Shown: one piece after another, positions 46,395 through 58,096 of the stretch
Layout of the letters: every line of letters starts with the position of its first letter
Numbering within the stretch: position 1 is the first letter of the stretch
From: Erinaceus europaeus
Lineage: Eukaryota > Chordata > Mammalia > Eulipotyphla > Erinaceidae
DNA length: 64,000 bases
NCBI RefSeq assembly: GCF_950295315.1
Contig: NC_080170.1
Coordinates: 93,914,054 to 93,978,053 of the forward strand
Direction: 5' to 3'
Made by a program: the position numbers and the translations under genes
Notes under the pieces: model-generated
The model's input: only the letters and a program-made list of their open reading frames with translations
What the model was told of the DNA's origin: nothing
The model's database searches: none

Positions 46395-49300
46395 CCATAA
46401 ATAATTCTTTAAATGACCATACTAAAATGATACTTAGAACCTAAAGTTTCTTCCAAGGATCACCTGGACACAAGATGATTTTGTCATCCCAAAGCTGCAA
46501 ATATTAGACTAACTCATTCATATTCTATAATTCATATTAGTTGTGCTTATTAGGGAAATTCATATACAAGTGCATAAGTAAGCTAGATATATACATTTTT
46601 TCATGATATATTAGCACATGCAAAGAAAAGTAATAGTGGTTTTACCAGCAAGCAATTTGTTTTGCCAGTTAAACTATAAAATGTAAACTGTTGACCTTTA
46701 ATAAGCTAACATTCTTCTTTTTTTTTTAATTGGCTTCAGGATTATTGCTGGTGCTTGGTGCCCACAAGATGAATCCACACCTCCTGGAAGCCACTTTTCC
46801 CTTTCTTCTTCTTCTTCTTCTTCTTTATTTATTTTTGATAAGACAGAGAGAAATCGATGGGGATGGGGACACAGGGGATGAGCAAGAGAGATGCTTGCAG
46901 CACTGCTTCACCACTTATAAAGCTTCCCACCTACAGGTGAGGACCTAAACCTGTTTCCTTGTTCACTGTAATGTATGCACTTGGCCAGGTATGCCACCTC
47001 TCAGCCCCCTAACATGTTTCTCTTCCTCTTTCTCTAACTTTTTTTTCCTTCCTTCCTTTCTTTTTTCTTTACCAGAACACTGCTTATGGTGTTGCTAGGG
47101 ATTGAATCTGCTATATGGTATCTTTTATTTATTTATTTATTTTTAATGAAAGTAGAATAGAGAGAGAGAAAGATGGGCCAGGTGGTAGTGCACTTGGTTG
47201 AGTGTACTTATTACAATGTGCAAGGACCAGGATTTATGCCCCTGTTCTCCACCTTTGTGTGTATGGGGGAAGCTTCAAAAAGTGATGAAGCAGTGCTGCA
47301 TGTATCTCTTATCTCTCTCTCTCTCTTTGTCTCCTTCCATCTTAGTTTCTTTCTGTCTGTATCAAATAAATAAATATGAGAGAGAGAGAGAAAAGAGAGA
47401 GAGAGAAGAGAAATGACACACCACTGCTAAACTCTGGCATATGATCACACTGGTGATTAACCCCAAAGAATCTGGAGCCTCAGGCATACAAGTCCCGAAC
47501 TCTAGCAAGGAGCTATCACATTGGTCACTAGTTCTATATTTTAAAAACATTTTCTAGAATAAAATTATAATCATTTTTTTATTTTATTATATTTATTTTC
47601 CCTTTTGTTGCCCTTGTTTTTATTGTTGTTGTTGTTATTGTTGGATAGGACAGAGAGAAATGGAGAGAGGAGTGGAAGACAGAGGGGGAGAGAAAGACAG
47701 AGACACTTGCAGACCTGCTTCACCGACTGTGAAGTGACTCTTCTGCAGGTGGGGAGCTGGGGCTTGAACCCGGATTCTTACTCTGGTTCTTGTGCTTTGC
47801 ATCACGTGCACTTAACCCACTGCACTACCGCCCGACTCCCTATAGTCATTTTTTAAGACAGTTCTTAAGCCACCTGAGTAGAAACTAGGTGATTTTTGAG
47901 GGTTCTTTAAGGTATAAATTGATTTTGACACTGGAGTGAACAATATGCATACATTCTGGAATACTCTGTTGCAAGTTTCTAAGAAAAGAGCATGGCAGCA
48001 GTAAAACATTATTCTCAGATGTTTGAATTGGTAGCTTAGTATTATCAGAATTTTCTCTATTATATTTTCCTAATATCCTTTGCATAATCAAAGCAGATCA
48101 ATTTGTGAAGTCATTCTGGAGAAAATATAAGAGCATGAACACTGAAGCAATCATTTAAAAATGTCAATGCATCAAAACAGAGCACCAAAGTTTGAGCCCA
48201 TTTCTTTGTACTTTTACCTCAGCTGTTATAGCTCTGCTAGTTTCTCCATTCAGTTTGTTTAAGTATGTTTTAACTGTACTTTCCAGATTATGCTTCTCCA
48301 TTTCCCACTGAGATCTGAAATATATAAGCATTAAAGAGTCAGTAACACAGCAGCAAGGACAGGCTTATCTACCTTACTCAGGAAAAATGTGTGAGTAGGA
48401 AAAAAACCAAAACCAAAAACCAAAACCAAAACAATCAAACAAACAAAAAACACAAAGTGAAACTTGGACTTGATGTGGTGTGTTGCACCAAAGCAAAAGA
48501 CTCTAGGAAAGGAGAGGAAGGTGGAGGGGGTTTGAGGGTCTTGGGGCAGAATGGTGAAAAAGACCTAACTTAGGTCTCATCACAGGGAGATGAGAAATTG
48601 TACCCATGTGTCAACAGCCATACTGTAAATCATCAACCCCCAAATTAAGGAAAAAGAAAAAAGGAAATGATTTCTTAGAATAGTACATAGCATACACAAA
48701 TGAGAGGATATTACTTATCTCTTATTGTTATCCTTTATCAAGAAGAGTGTGAACATTTTAAATTTGTCAATAAAAGAGTACTAATATAAAGTTAGTTCTA
48801 AAATCAAGTTGTCTGAAAATAAATCTGAGTTCCACAGCATTTTTTTTTCTTCCATCAAGGTTTATCACTGGTGGTCAGTGTCTGATTGACTCAACTATTC
48901 CTAGTGACAATATATATGGGGGGAGGGGGAAGAGGATCTAGAAACAGAGATAGAGAAAGAGAGCAAAGAGACACAGAGAGTAGAAATAGGTGCAGCACTG
49001 TTCCACTGATTGTAAACTTTCTTCTCTGGAGACTATTAATTTGAAATTGGTTCCTGGGGTTATGGTAACAATTTATTAAATGTGAAACCTTAGATAAGTT
49101 GCTTAGATTCTTTATTCTTCTGTTTCATCATAGTTGGAAAACTATATAACTACTTCAAAGAGATGCTCCGAAAGTTCATTAAGATAGCATACATAATGTA
49201 GTTTGTGTATGTCACATTAAATACTAAATATTAGCTATTATCATTATTAGTAAATTTTACCTAAAACAAAGTTCCTACAAACCTTTCTGTATCCCATTAA

Positions 49301-52300
49301 TAGTAACCAGAGTGGCTTTTACTGGATTGTCATTGAACTAAGATAAGTGCATTAAAATATTTGACTGGTTACCTCAGTGTTCATTCAACAGCTTAGAATG
49401 CTAAAATATTTACTTCAAGAGGAAGAGAGGTGGATGAAGATGAAGATCTTATTTATAAAGACATAATGAAAAGTGACTATATATTTGGCTTTTCTTTTTC
49501 TGTCTTATGTCAGCTTCATAGTCTTGAGTCCCAGGACGATAAAGTATATAAGTCAAACCATGTCCCTAATGAAAATAATGAATTGGAAATATAATAGGGA
49601 TTTTTACAAAGATCACCCTCAATGTTTTATAATGAGAAACACTTGGATGTTTGTATCCCTGGCAAACATTTAAGAGAAATATAAAAAAACAATATACTGT
49701 TGGGACCGGGTTGAAGCCACATGTTCCAGAGCACAAGGACTTGGGTTCAAGCCCCTGGTCCGCACTGTTGTAGGGGGAACATTTCACAAGTGGTGAAACT
49801 GTGCTGCGGAACTTTCTCTCTCCCTCTCTCTTTCCACTACCCTCTTGATTTCTCTGTCTCTATGCAAATAAATAAATACTAAAAAAATATATACAGTTAA
49901 AAATAGCAATAAACTTAGAGGATCTTAAGGTAAAAAAAATCATAAAATATACAGGGTGATATATTAACTCATCCAAGAGGAATCATAATGGCCTTGAATA
50001 TTGTACAAATTGATTTACTAAGAACAAGAGGACACAATTAAACTGGATCTCATCAAAATAACTTTTGTCCTTCTGTAACTTGGGAAGTGATGCAATAAAT
50101 TAAGCAATGGACCCTGAAGCATGGGGTCTTGAGTTCAGTCCCTATTACTGCATGTGAGACAGTAATGCTCTGTTTCTATCAATCTTTTTCCTCGCAAATA
50201 AATCTTTAAAAAAAATTTGTTCTTCAAAAGATAATCATCATAAAAGTAAAAAAGATAGCTCACAGAATGGGGTAGGGAATATTTGCAAATCAAATCTCTG
50301 ATAAGACAATTAACAATAAAAATAAAACCAACTTAGGCTAGGGAGATAGCATAATGGTTATGCAAAAAGACTCTCATGCCAGAGGTTCCAATGTCCCAGG
50401 TTCATTCTCTCACACTACAATCAGCCAGAGCTGAATGATGAATGGAGCTCTGTTCTCTCTCTCTCTCTCTCCCTCTTTCTCTCTCTCCCTCTCCCCCCTC
50501 TCCCTCTCCCTCTCTCTCATATATATATATATATCATTAAAAAAATGATGGAGGGTAGATAGCAGAATGGTCATGCAGACAGACTCTCATGCCTGAGGCT
50601 CCAAAGTCCCAGGTTTAATCCCCTATACCACCATAAACCAGAGCTGAACAGTGCTCTGATAAAAAAAAAAAAAGTACTGTGTTCTATCTTCTCTTATAAT
50701 AAAATAAAAATTAAGATATTTCAATTTTTTAAAAGTGGTAAAAGGAGTCTTACAGATATTTCTCTAATCAAACATTAAAAGTCTCAAATAATCATTAGGA
50801 AAATGAAAAGTAAATAACCTCTGTTTTGGATATAAGGAACATCATCTTACATCCACTACAATGAGTAAAATAAAGATAATTTAACAAATATTAATGAAGA
50901 TGTAGAGAAATCAGAATCCTCATATGTTTTTGTTGAGAGTGTATAATGGCTCAGTTAATAGAAAACAGTTCTTCAGAACATTAAAGAGTTTAGACTGAAA
51001 ACATATATCCATATCAAAAATATATCCACATCAAAAATGTATACAATGTCTGTAACAGCATTTTCACAATAGATAGAAAATGCACACAAACTAAATGTTC
51101 ATTAACTGATAAAAATGTAAGCAAAATTTGGCACGTCTTGACCAAAGAGGTAGCTCAGTGACAGAACATAGGATCTGCATGGATGAGGGACAGTTTACCA
51201 GTAGAGCATATGCCCTGCCATGCATGCAACCCAGGCAGGTCACAGTCCTGGGGCCCTATGGGAGGAGGTCTATGGTAAGAGAGGAATTTCTAGTGATGTG
51301 CTATGGTATCTCTTCCTGTCTCTCTCTTTGCCTGAATGAAAAAATTGCATGTATGAGGCCCAGTTCCACAAAATTAATTAAATGCGTAAATGACAACAGG
51401 CCACAAATCCTATCATGTCTGTGAAATGTTCATAATAGGATTCATATTCAAAAAATAGACTAGGGATAGCTAGAAGGTAAGAAAGAAGAGAAGAAAGAAA
51501 AGATTCTAAAGGATTTAAGGCTTCTTTGATCTGGTTATTATTATTATTTTATTTTAATTTTTGCCACCAAGGTTATCACTGGGGTTTGGTGCTTGCATGA
51601 CTCTACGCTTCCAGTGGTTATTCTTTTCCTTCTAGACAGAGGGCGAGAGACAGAAAGAGAGAGACACACAAGAACAAGGAGAAGGAGAGGGAGGGGAGAG
51701 ACACAAAGAGAAGAGATACCACAGCACAATTCCACTGCTGGAGAAGCTTTCACCTTATAGGTGCTTCCACCTGGTGGTCCAGGGCTCAAACCCAGGTTCT
51801 CACCTTTACTGAATGAGCCCCTTGCCACCACAAGGCTTTCTTTCTGAGTGTGATATAAGTGTTCTGAAATCAGGAGTGGTAATTGTATATCTTTGTGAAT
51901 AAACTACAAAGCAATGAGTTACAGTAATATAGCTTAATAGGGTGAATCTTATGATAATGAACTAAATCTGAAAAACTGTCATTAAAAACATCATGAACAG
52001 GCAAAAGTAACAACCAGTTACATAAAACTGTCACACCTAGTAGCATTGATTAGTTAGGGGTCAAGAGATAAGAACTGATAAGCTCAATAGGGAGCCTAAT
52101 TTTGCTAATTTAATGTCTCACTAGTTTTCTTGGGCTAGAGCTAATGTGAACACACTTCCCAGTTTGCTCAGGACACTTTCAGTTTATAGCTATTATCCCA
52201 GTGTATTTATTAATGTTTCTAGAAGTATTAATTTCTAGATCTGGGTAAAATATTGAAATAATAGAAATATATAAAAGTTGTCAAGTCTTAGAAACTGTTT

Positions 52301-55300
52301 TAATTTCCAACTCAAAATTCCCCTCTCCCCACACACATTTCAGGAGATAAATTCTATCACTGCCCTAGTCAGAACAAGCTGAGTGAAAAAATAATTCCAA
52401 AGAAAGTATACTTATCCAAAGCAAAAGTCGCTTGTACCTTTTCATGGAAAACTGCTCTTTAAGGTTTCTGATTTCATTATCTTTAGCATGGTTCTGATGC
52501 TGTAATCTATAAGAAGAAAGACAATCATAATGTTAGAAATTATTTTTTATTAATGTAGTCAAAACAATTCTCTCTGTAGCTAAAGAGGAACAATTATTGC
52601 AGTATTATCCATTCCAGGTCAGAAGTTGTAAACCTGAAAGTAACTGGACTCCTATGTCTAGTCCTTCCGAAAGTCAGATCTCTTCTGATGTCTGATTTAC
52701 TGGTATCCAAAAGAAAGAACTAAGTTCTCACCTTACCAATCAGAAAGGCAAGGAAAAAGACAATACACACTAACTGACACACTGAGGGATTAAATTTATG
52801 ACTTATATATTTCCTGTTTTTCTTTTCTTACCCTATACTGGGTTATTTGAAAATTTTTAGAATTTCATTTTGATGTGTTTATAGGGTTTCTGAATATCTC
52901 TTTCTGCAGATTTCTTAATAGCAGGGATTACAAGATGCATACATAGTGTACTAGTTGGTGTTTTTACTACTTCCAGTGAAACAGATATGCTAGTTGTTAT
53001 AATTGTTTTATTCCCTTCATATACATTGAACTCTACATCAGAATGTTATAATTTTTCCTTCAAACATTCAATTAACTTTTCTTTTCTTCCCCAAACAGAA
53101 TGAGAGGGAAAAGAAAAAGACAGAAGCAGAGGGAGAAAGGGAAAGATACCACAGCACTGAAATTTCCCTAAGTATGCTAAGTGCCAGTTGGAAACTGGGT
53201 CACATGCACTACAAAGCGGATGCACTATTTGAGTGAGCTATCTTGTCAACTCATTAATAAGAAAAATAGACTCTTATTCCTCTTAACTCTGTCCTCTGTT
53301 CTTTTTCCAAAGTTCCAACCTTCTATTGTCATGCCTTTGTGTTTGGAGACTTTCCTTTAGTCAATCTTTGAGGGTAGGTTTATGAACAACAAGCTCTTAT
53401 ATTTTATCTTTGTAATCACATTTATTCCTTTCAATTAAATGATCTTTTTGCTAGATATAGGATTCAAGATTCTGGTTTCATCTTTTTCTTTCAATTATTT
53501 CCTTATAGTACCTGAATAATGTGGCACTATTTTCTGGTCTCCAGTTTCAGATCAGAAATCTGATGTTATTGTTTCCATACTGATGTCTACTTATTTCCAA
53601 TTTTTTTCTTAAGTCTTTCGTTTTCAAAACTTTAGTTATGATGTGTTGGCATGGGTTTAAGTTTATTTGGAGTTTATTCACCTTCTTGAATCTGTACATT
53701 TGTGCATCTCAACAAATTTGGAAAATTTTTAGTCATAATTACCTTGAATATTTTCTCATATATACTCTCTGCTCTCTTCTGATGAGAATTTTAACTCCTG
53801 TTACTGTTTCAGAGAAGGCCAAGACTCTTATATTACCTTCTCTGTCTATTTCCTGTCTACTGTAAAGACTGGGAAATTTCTACTGATCTGCCCTCAGATT
53901 CATTTACTTAATCTTGTCAATCCTACTCTTAGATCCAACAAGTTTTTATTAGTTACTATATTTTAAATTATAACTTCCTAGGTTTTCTCTAATATTTCTC
54001 TATTGAGATTTTCTAAGTTCTCATTTGTTTCAAAATCAATTTTCTTACTGAAAATTTTACTTTTATTAGTGATTTAATATTTATTTACAAAATTGTAAAA
54101 CAATAGGGGTATAATTCCATAACATTGCCACCACCAGAGTTCTGTGTCTTCATCCACTCCATTGGAAACTGCATAGTTATCCCATGGTCACAGATATGGA
54201 CTGACTTTATCTATAATGATACAGATAGATATATATATGACATTTTTTTCTATGTTCTTTCACACCCACATCTATTACTACTTTCAAATGTTCTTCTTTC
54301 CTTTTTTACTCTTCTCTCTGATAAGGAAAATAGTGTGAGGCTTCCTCTGGTATTTTCCAGATTTGCTTCCCTTCCTGCAATGGTACAAAAACAAGATTCC
54401 TGGTGATAAACTCTTCAGATCCTGGTGGAACTGGGATTCAGATCTCTTTGGTATTCTTCCCTTATCCTTGAACCTTTTGGGAGTCCAAAGTTCTCTTTTG
54501 GGTGCAGAAGGCAGGAGTTCTGCCTTCTGTAACTGCTTATGGATGTTAGCTGGTCAATCCATACTCCCAGTTTGTTTCTATCTTCCATAGTGCTTGTTGA
54601 AAAATTTATATGAAGATTGTTTTAAAGTAATCAGATAATTCTCAAATCTGGACTATCTTAATTATCATTTCTCATATTGTGACTGCCTTGGTTCTTGATC
54701 TGGCAAGTATTCTTCTCTTGTACCCTAGATATATGGCTCTTTGGTCGAGTTAATACTTTTTAAGTATGCATACTCTGTTCTGAAGGAATGTAACCACTAC
54801 GTGGGTCTGGGTATGCAATATTTCACTTGGTCTTTCCAATAGCATCTCAGCAAAGTAAACACCAACTCACTGTCTAAATATAGATAAGAGGTATGGAAAT
54901 TCAGCTCTGTCTTAGCTTAACGGTATCTTCCCATGAAAGTGGGACAGTGACACACACCTACTATGGTATTAAAGACCAGCTTCCTGCTAGGTCTTACTGA
55001 AAGCTGGGAAAGAATAAAGGAGGACTCAATGCTTTGTTGATTCAGGCAGAGACAACTAGAAACTTCCAGTTGAACTTCTATCGTTTTGGGGATGGGGATG
55101 GTTGGGGAGGCAAGAAAATAGAAGGCAAATAGCTCCAGGGTAGAAACTCAGTTCCCTCTGAGGAAAGTAGACATCAGATCTCATATTAACTACTTCTGTC
55201 TTAGACCAGTTTTCTAAGTAGAGGCCACTATCTAAGCAGGGAAATCTGATTTGTCATATGCCTGCTTCTAAAGAATGAATCACAGGGCATCTTTGGTGGT

Positions 55301-58039
55301 TGGCTAGGGTAAGCAGGTAGTTTTTCTCTTCTTTTCCCTTCTTTTCTTTTCCTTCATTGGATAGAGACAGAGAGAAATTGGGGGGGGGGAGAGGGAGACA
55401 GAGAGAGAGACCTGCAGCCCTGCTTCACCACTTGTGAAGTTTTCCCTCTACATGTGGGGACCAGGGGCTTGAACCTGCATCCTTACACACTGTAATGTGA
55501 GCTCTTAACCAGGTGTGCCACCATCTGGCCCCAGTAGGTAGTTTTCTATTGCTATTTTCTTCATGAATTTGATTAGAGAGAACTGCTTTTCTTGGGGGTT
55601 TCTCTTATACCTATAGACAGTTTCAGGTTGGAAATATCTATAGTACCTGCTACAGGGTATATGGTGGCAATTAGGAAATCACTACTGGTTTACTCCTTAA
55701 GTCCCAATGTCTCTAGACAGTCTGCTGTATTCTTCTACCTTCCACAGTTTTTTCTTTGTTGTGTTGTGGACAGAGTGCTTTAGTTGTAAAGAGCACTTTC
55801 AAGGAATAAAGTTACTACATATTCCAGGAACTGGAAGTCCTTAAATTATATGCAAATTTAAACTCTTCATATTAATCTCTCTCCATTAACTTACTGTGCC
55901 TGACATGTTTTAGTATCTTCTATATAATAGAGTACCTTACATATTTCTTTTCACAGTGGACCTCCCTGGTAAATGCCTGATGAATGTTCAGCACTGAATG
56001 CTCATTATATGAAGATATATGCATCTATAAAGTGGTCTATTTGTAATGTTAAGCAAACAAGGTACTCAGCTACCGGAGGTGAGGAGAGACATCTTTAAAA
56101 GAGAGAGGTAACACATCTGCATAGATGACATTACTTTTCTGATTTCTAACATTATATAACATATTTTTAAATATGTTATTACCTCTTAGGCTAAAAAAGA
56201 CAACATTTTTTAATCCTGAAGCATAGGTTCTTAAGTGACCACAGCTAGTTTAGTCTGTTAACACTATTGTAGATTCTCACCTCCTTGTGAACTTGAAGGA
56301 TCTAACTCCATTAGAGAGAAGCCTGAAATTATAACTAATAGTAGGTTTCCAGATATATGGCTTCCAAGCCTTCCTAAAATCCCCTTCAATTTGGAATATA
56401 GGTCATGAGCAAAAAAATTTAAGACTTAAATCTCTGCCAAGTAAGTCTCTAATTTTACAAGTAGTATCTTGGACTCCACATGCTAAGGCATTTCATAAAT
56501 GTGTTCATTTTTCCTATTAGCCTCAGATCTGCATTTAATTTCAAATTAGACTTCACGAACAACTGGTTATCATGTAGTGCTGTTTATCAAAATAATGTGC
56601 TATAAATCACTATTTCAACTAATACTTGTTGGAGGCAGTGATCAGTACAAAATAAAGTAGATTACTTCCTTTTACCTAGTTATAATTTTAAGTCTTGGGC
56701 ACTTAATACTTTAAGTTTAAATACACTTAGTATTTTAAACTGTAAAAGAAAGGAGATTGGTAGAGGTGGGAACATTTTCTAGACACTTTGTTTTTAATAT
56801 CTTGATCGTAAAATACAAATACTTTTGAGGGACTAATATATAAAGGTATTCAAGTAATTCTATATTTTTGAGGAACACAGCTTATACGTTACCAACAGTT
56901 AATTACTGGTCATATTTTTACATATTATAGACATAACCTGAAAATTATCTTTCTCATGTAATTATATCCTCACATTTACTCAGTCATTATAGGAAAAGCT
57001 TGATATACTGAGTTAAATGTTCTTTATTTCTCAATTTCTGGTTAGGCAAACATACAGTAGATTTTTAAGCTAGTCCTAAAGTGTAGTCACAATGCCACCT
57101 AGTGGCTAAACAGAAATTACCCTTTTTTCCCTCAGGTTTATTTTCCCCCTATGGTGGAAAGAGACAACAATTTGGTAGTAGTTGAGGTGAAGTTGGAGAG
57201 TGAAGTTAAATAGTATGCTGAGACAACTCCTCAATGAAATTTTAAAAGTGTCCATAATAGAGCAAACCCAGAATTTTATTTTATTAACAGATTTACACTT
57301 ACTTGGAAACCTTACTGATTCCAAAAGCGACTTGCTGGTTAAGAGATGCAATGATTTTGTCTTTCTTTTTAATCTGCATTTGGTTTTCTTGCCACCGAAA
57401 AGTCATTGTTTTCAATTGCCTTTTGAAATCCTGATCAATGAAAAATATTACTTCACAGTTAATTCTGTGCAAATGACTAGGAACTGTTTTTGAAAAATGA
57501 AAATACAAGTATTTTTTCATTCATTTACTTTTGCTAGAGACACATATAAATCGGAAGACACCACAGCACCAGAGCTCTGTCCAGTGTTGTATCACTCCCA
57601 CATGGTGCAAAGGCTTGAGCTGAGGTCATACACATGGCCAAGCACTTATCCTACCAGGTTAGCTATCTTCCCAACACAAGCAAATATACTTGAATTTAAC
57701 ATCTGAGCTACTTCATTGTTGTTGATGTTGTTTTTCCCAGAGCACTGCTCAGCCCTGACTTATGGTGGTGTGGGGGGCTGAACCTGGGACCTAAGAGCCT
57801 TAGGCATGAGTCTTTTTCTGCATGAACATATAGTTAGTTATCTCCCTCACTTGAGTTACTCATAGCTTGCTTGCTTCAAATGAAAAGTACTTACTTCACA
57901 CTGATTGTGCAATTTGTAAAGCTGCCGTTGTCGAGCAAGCTTTTCCTTCTCAGTTTCTTCATATTCTGAAGTCACCTTGCAGGTTGAACCCTATTGGGAA
58001 AATGGAATTTGAATGCCTTATTTTTCTTCTAACGAAAAA

Positions 58040-58096
<57 letters not shown>

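Larger units (their letters stand above)
49905..51110 (+). mobile_element. Old L1 ORF2 3' part, plus, with SINEs inside
   Basis: 'ctggatctcatcaaaataac', 'tgttcttcaaaagataatca', 'gaatatttgcaaatcaaatc' and 'ataatggctcagttaataga' are in the order of the L1 ORF2 3' third. Three SINEs (50090, 50335, 50547) have landed in it. Confidence 0.75.

Noticed and set aside
46126..46404. Protein-coding frame with a long Tyr-Ile repeat
   Set aside because: It is translation of a SINE and its (AT)n tail.
51128..51424. 98-codon open frame
   Set aside because: It overlaps a SINE-like head and CT box, lacks splice or promoter context and matches no family I know.
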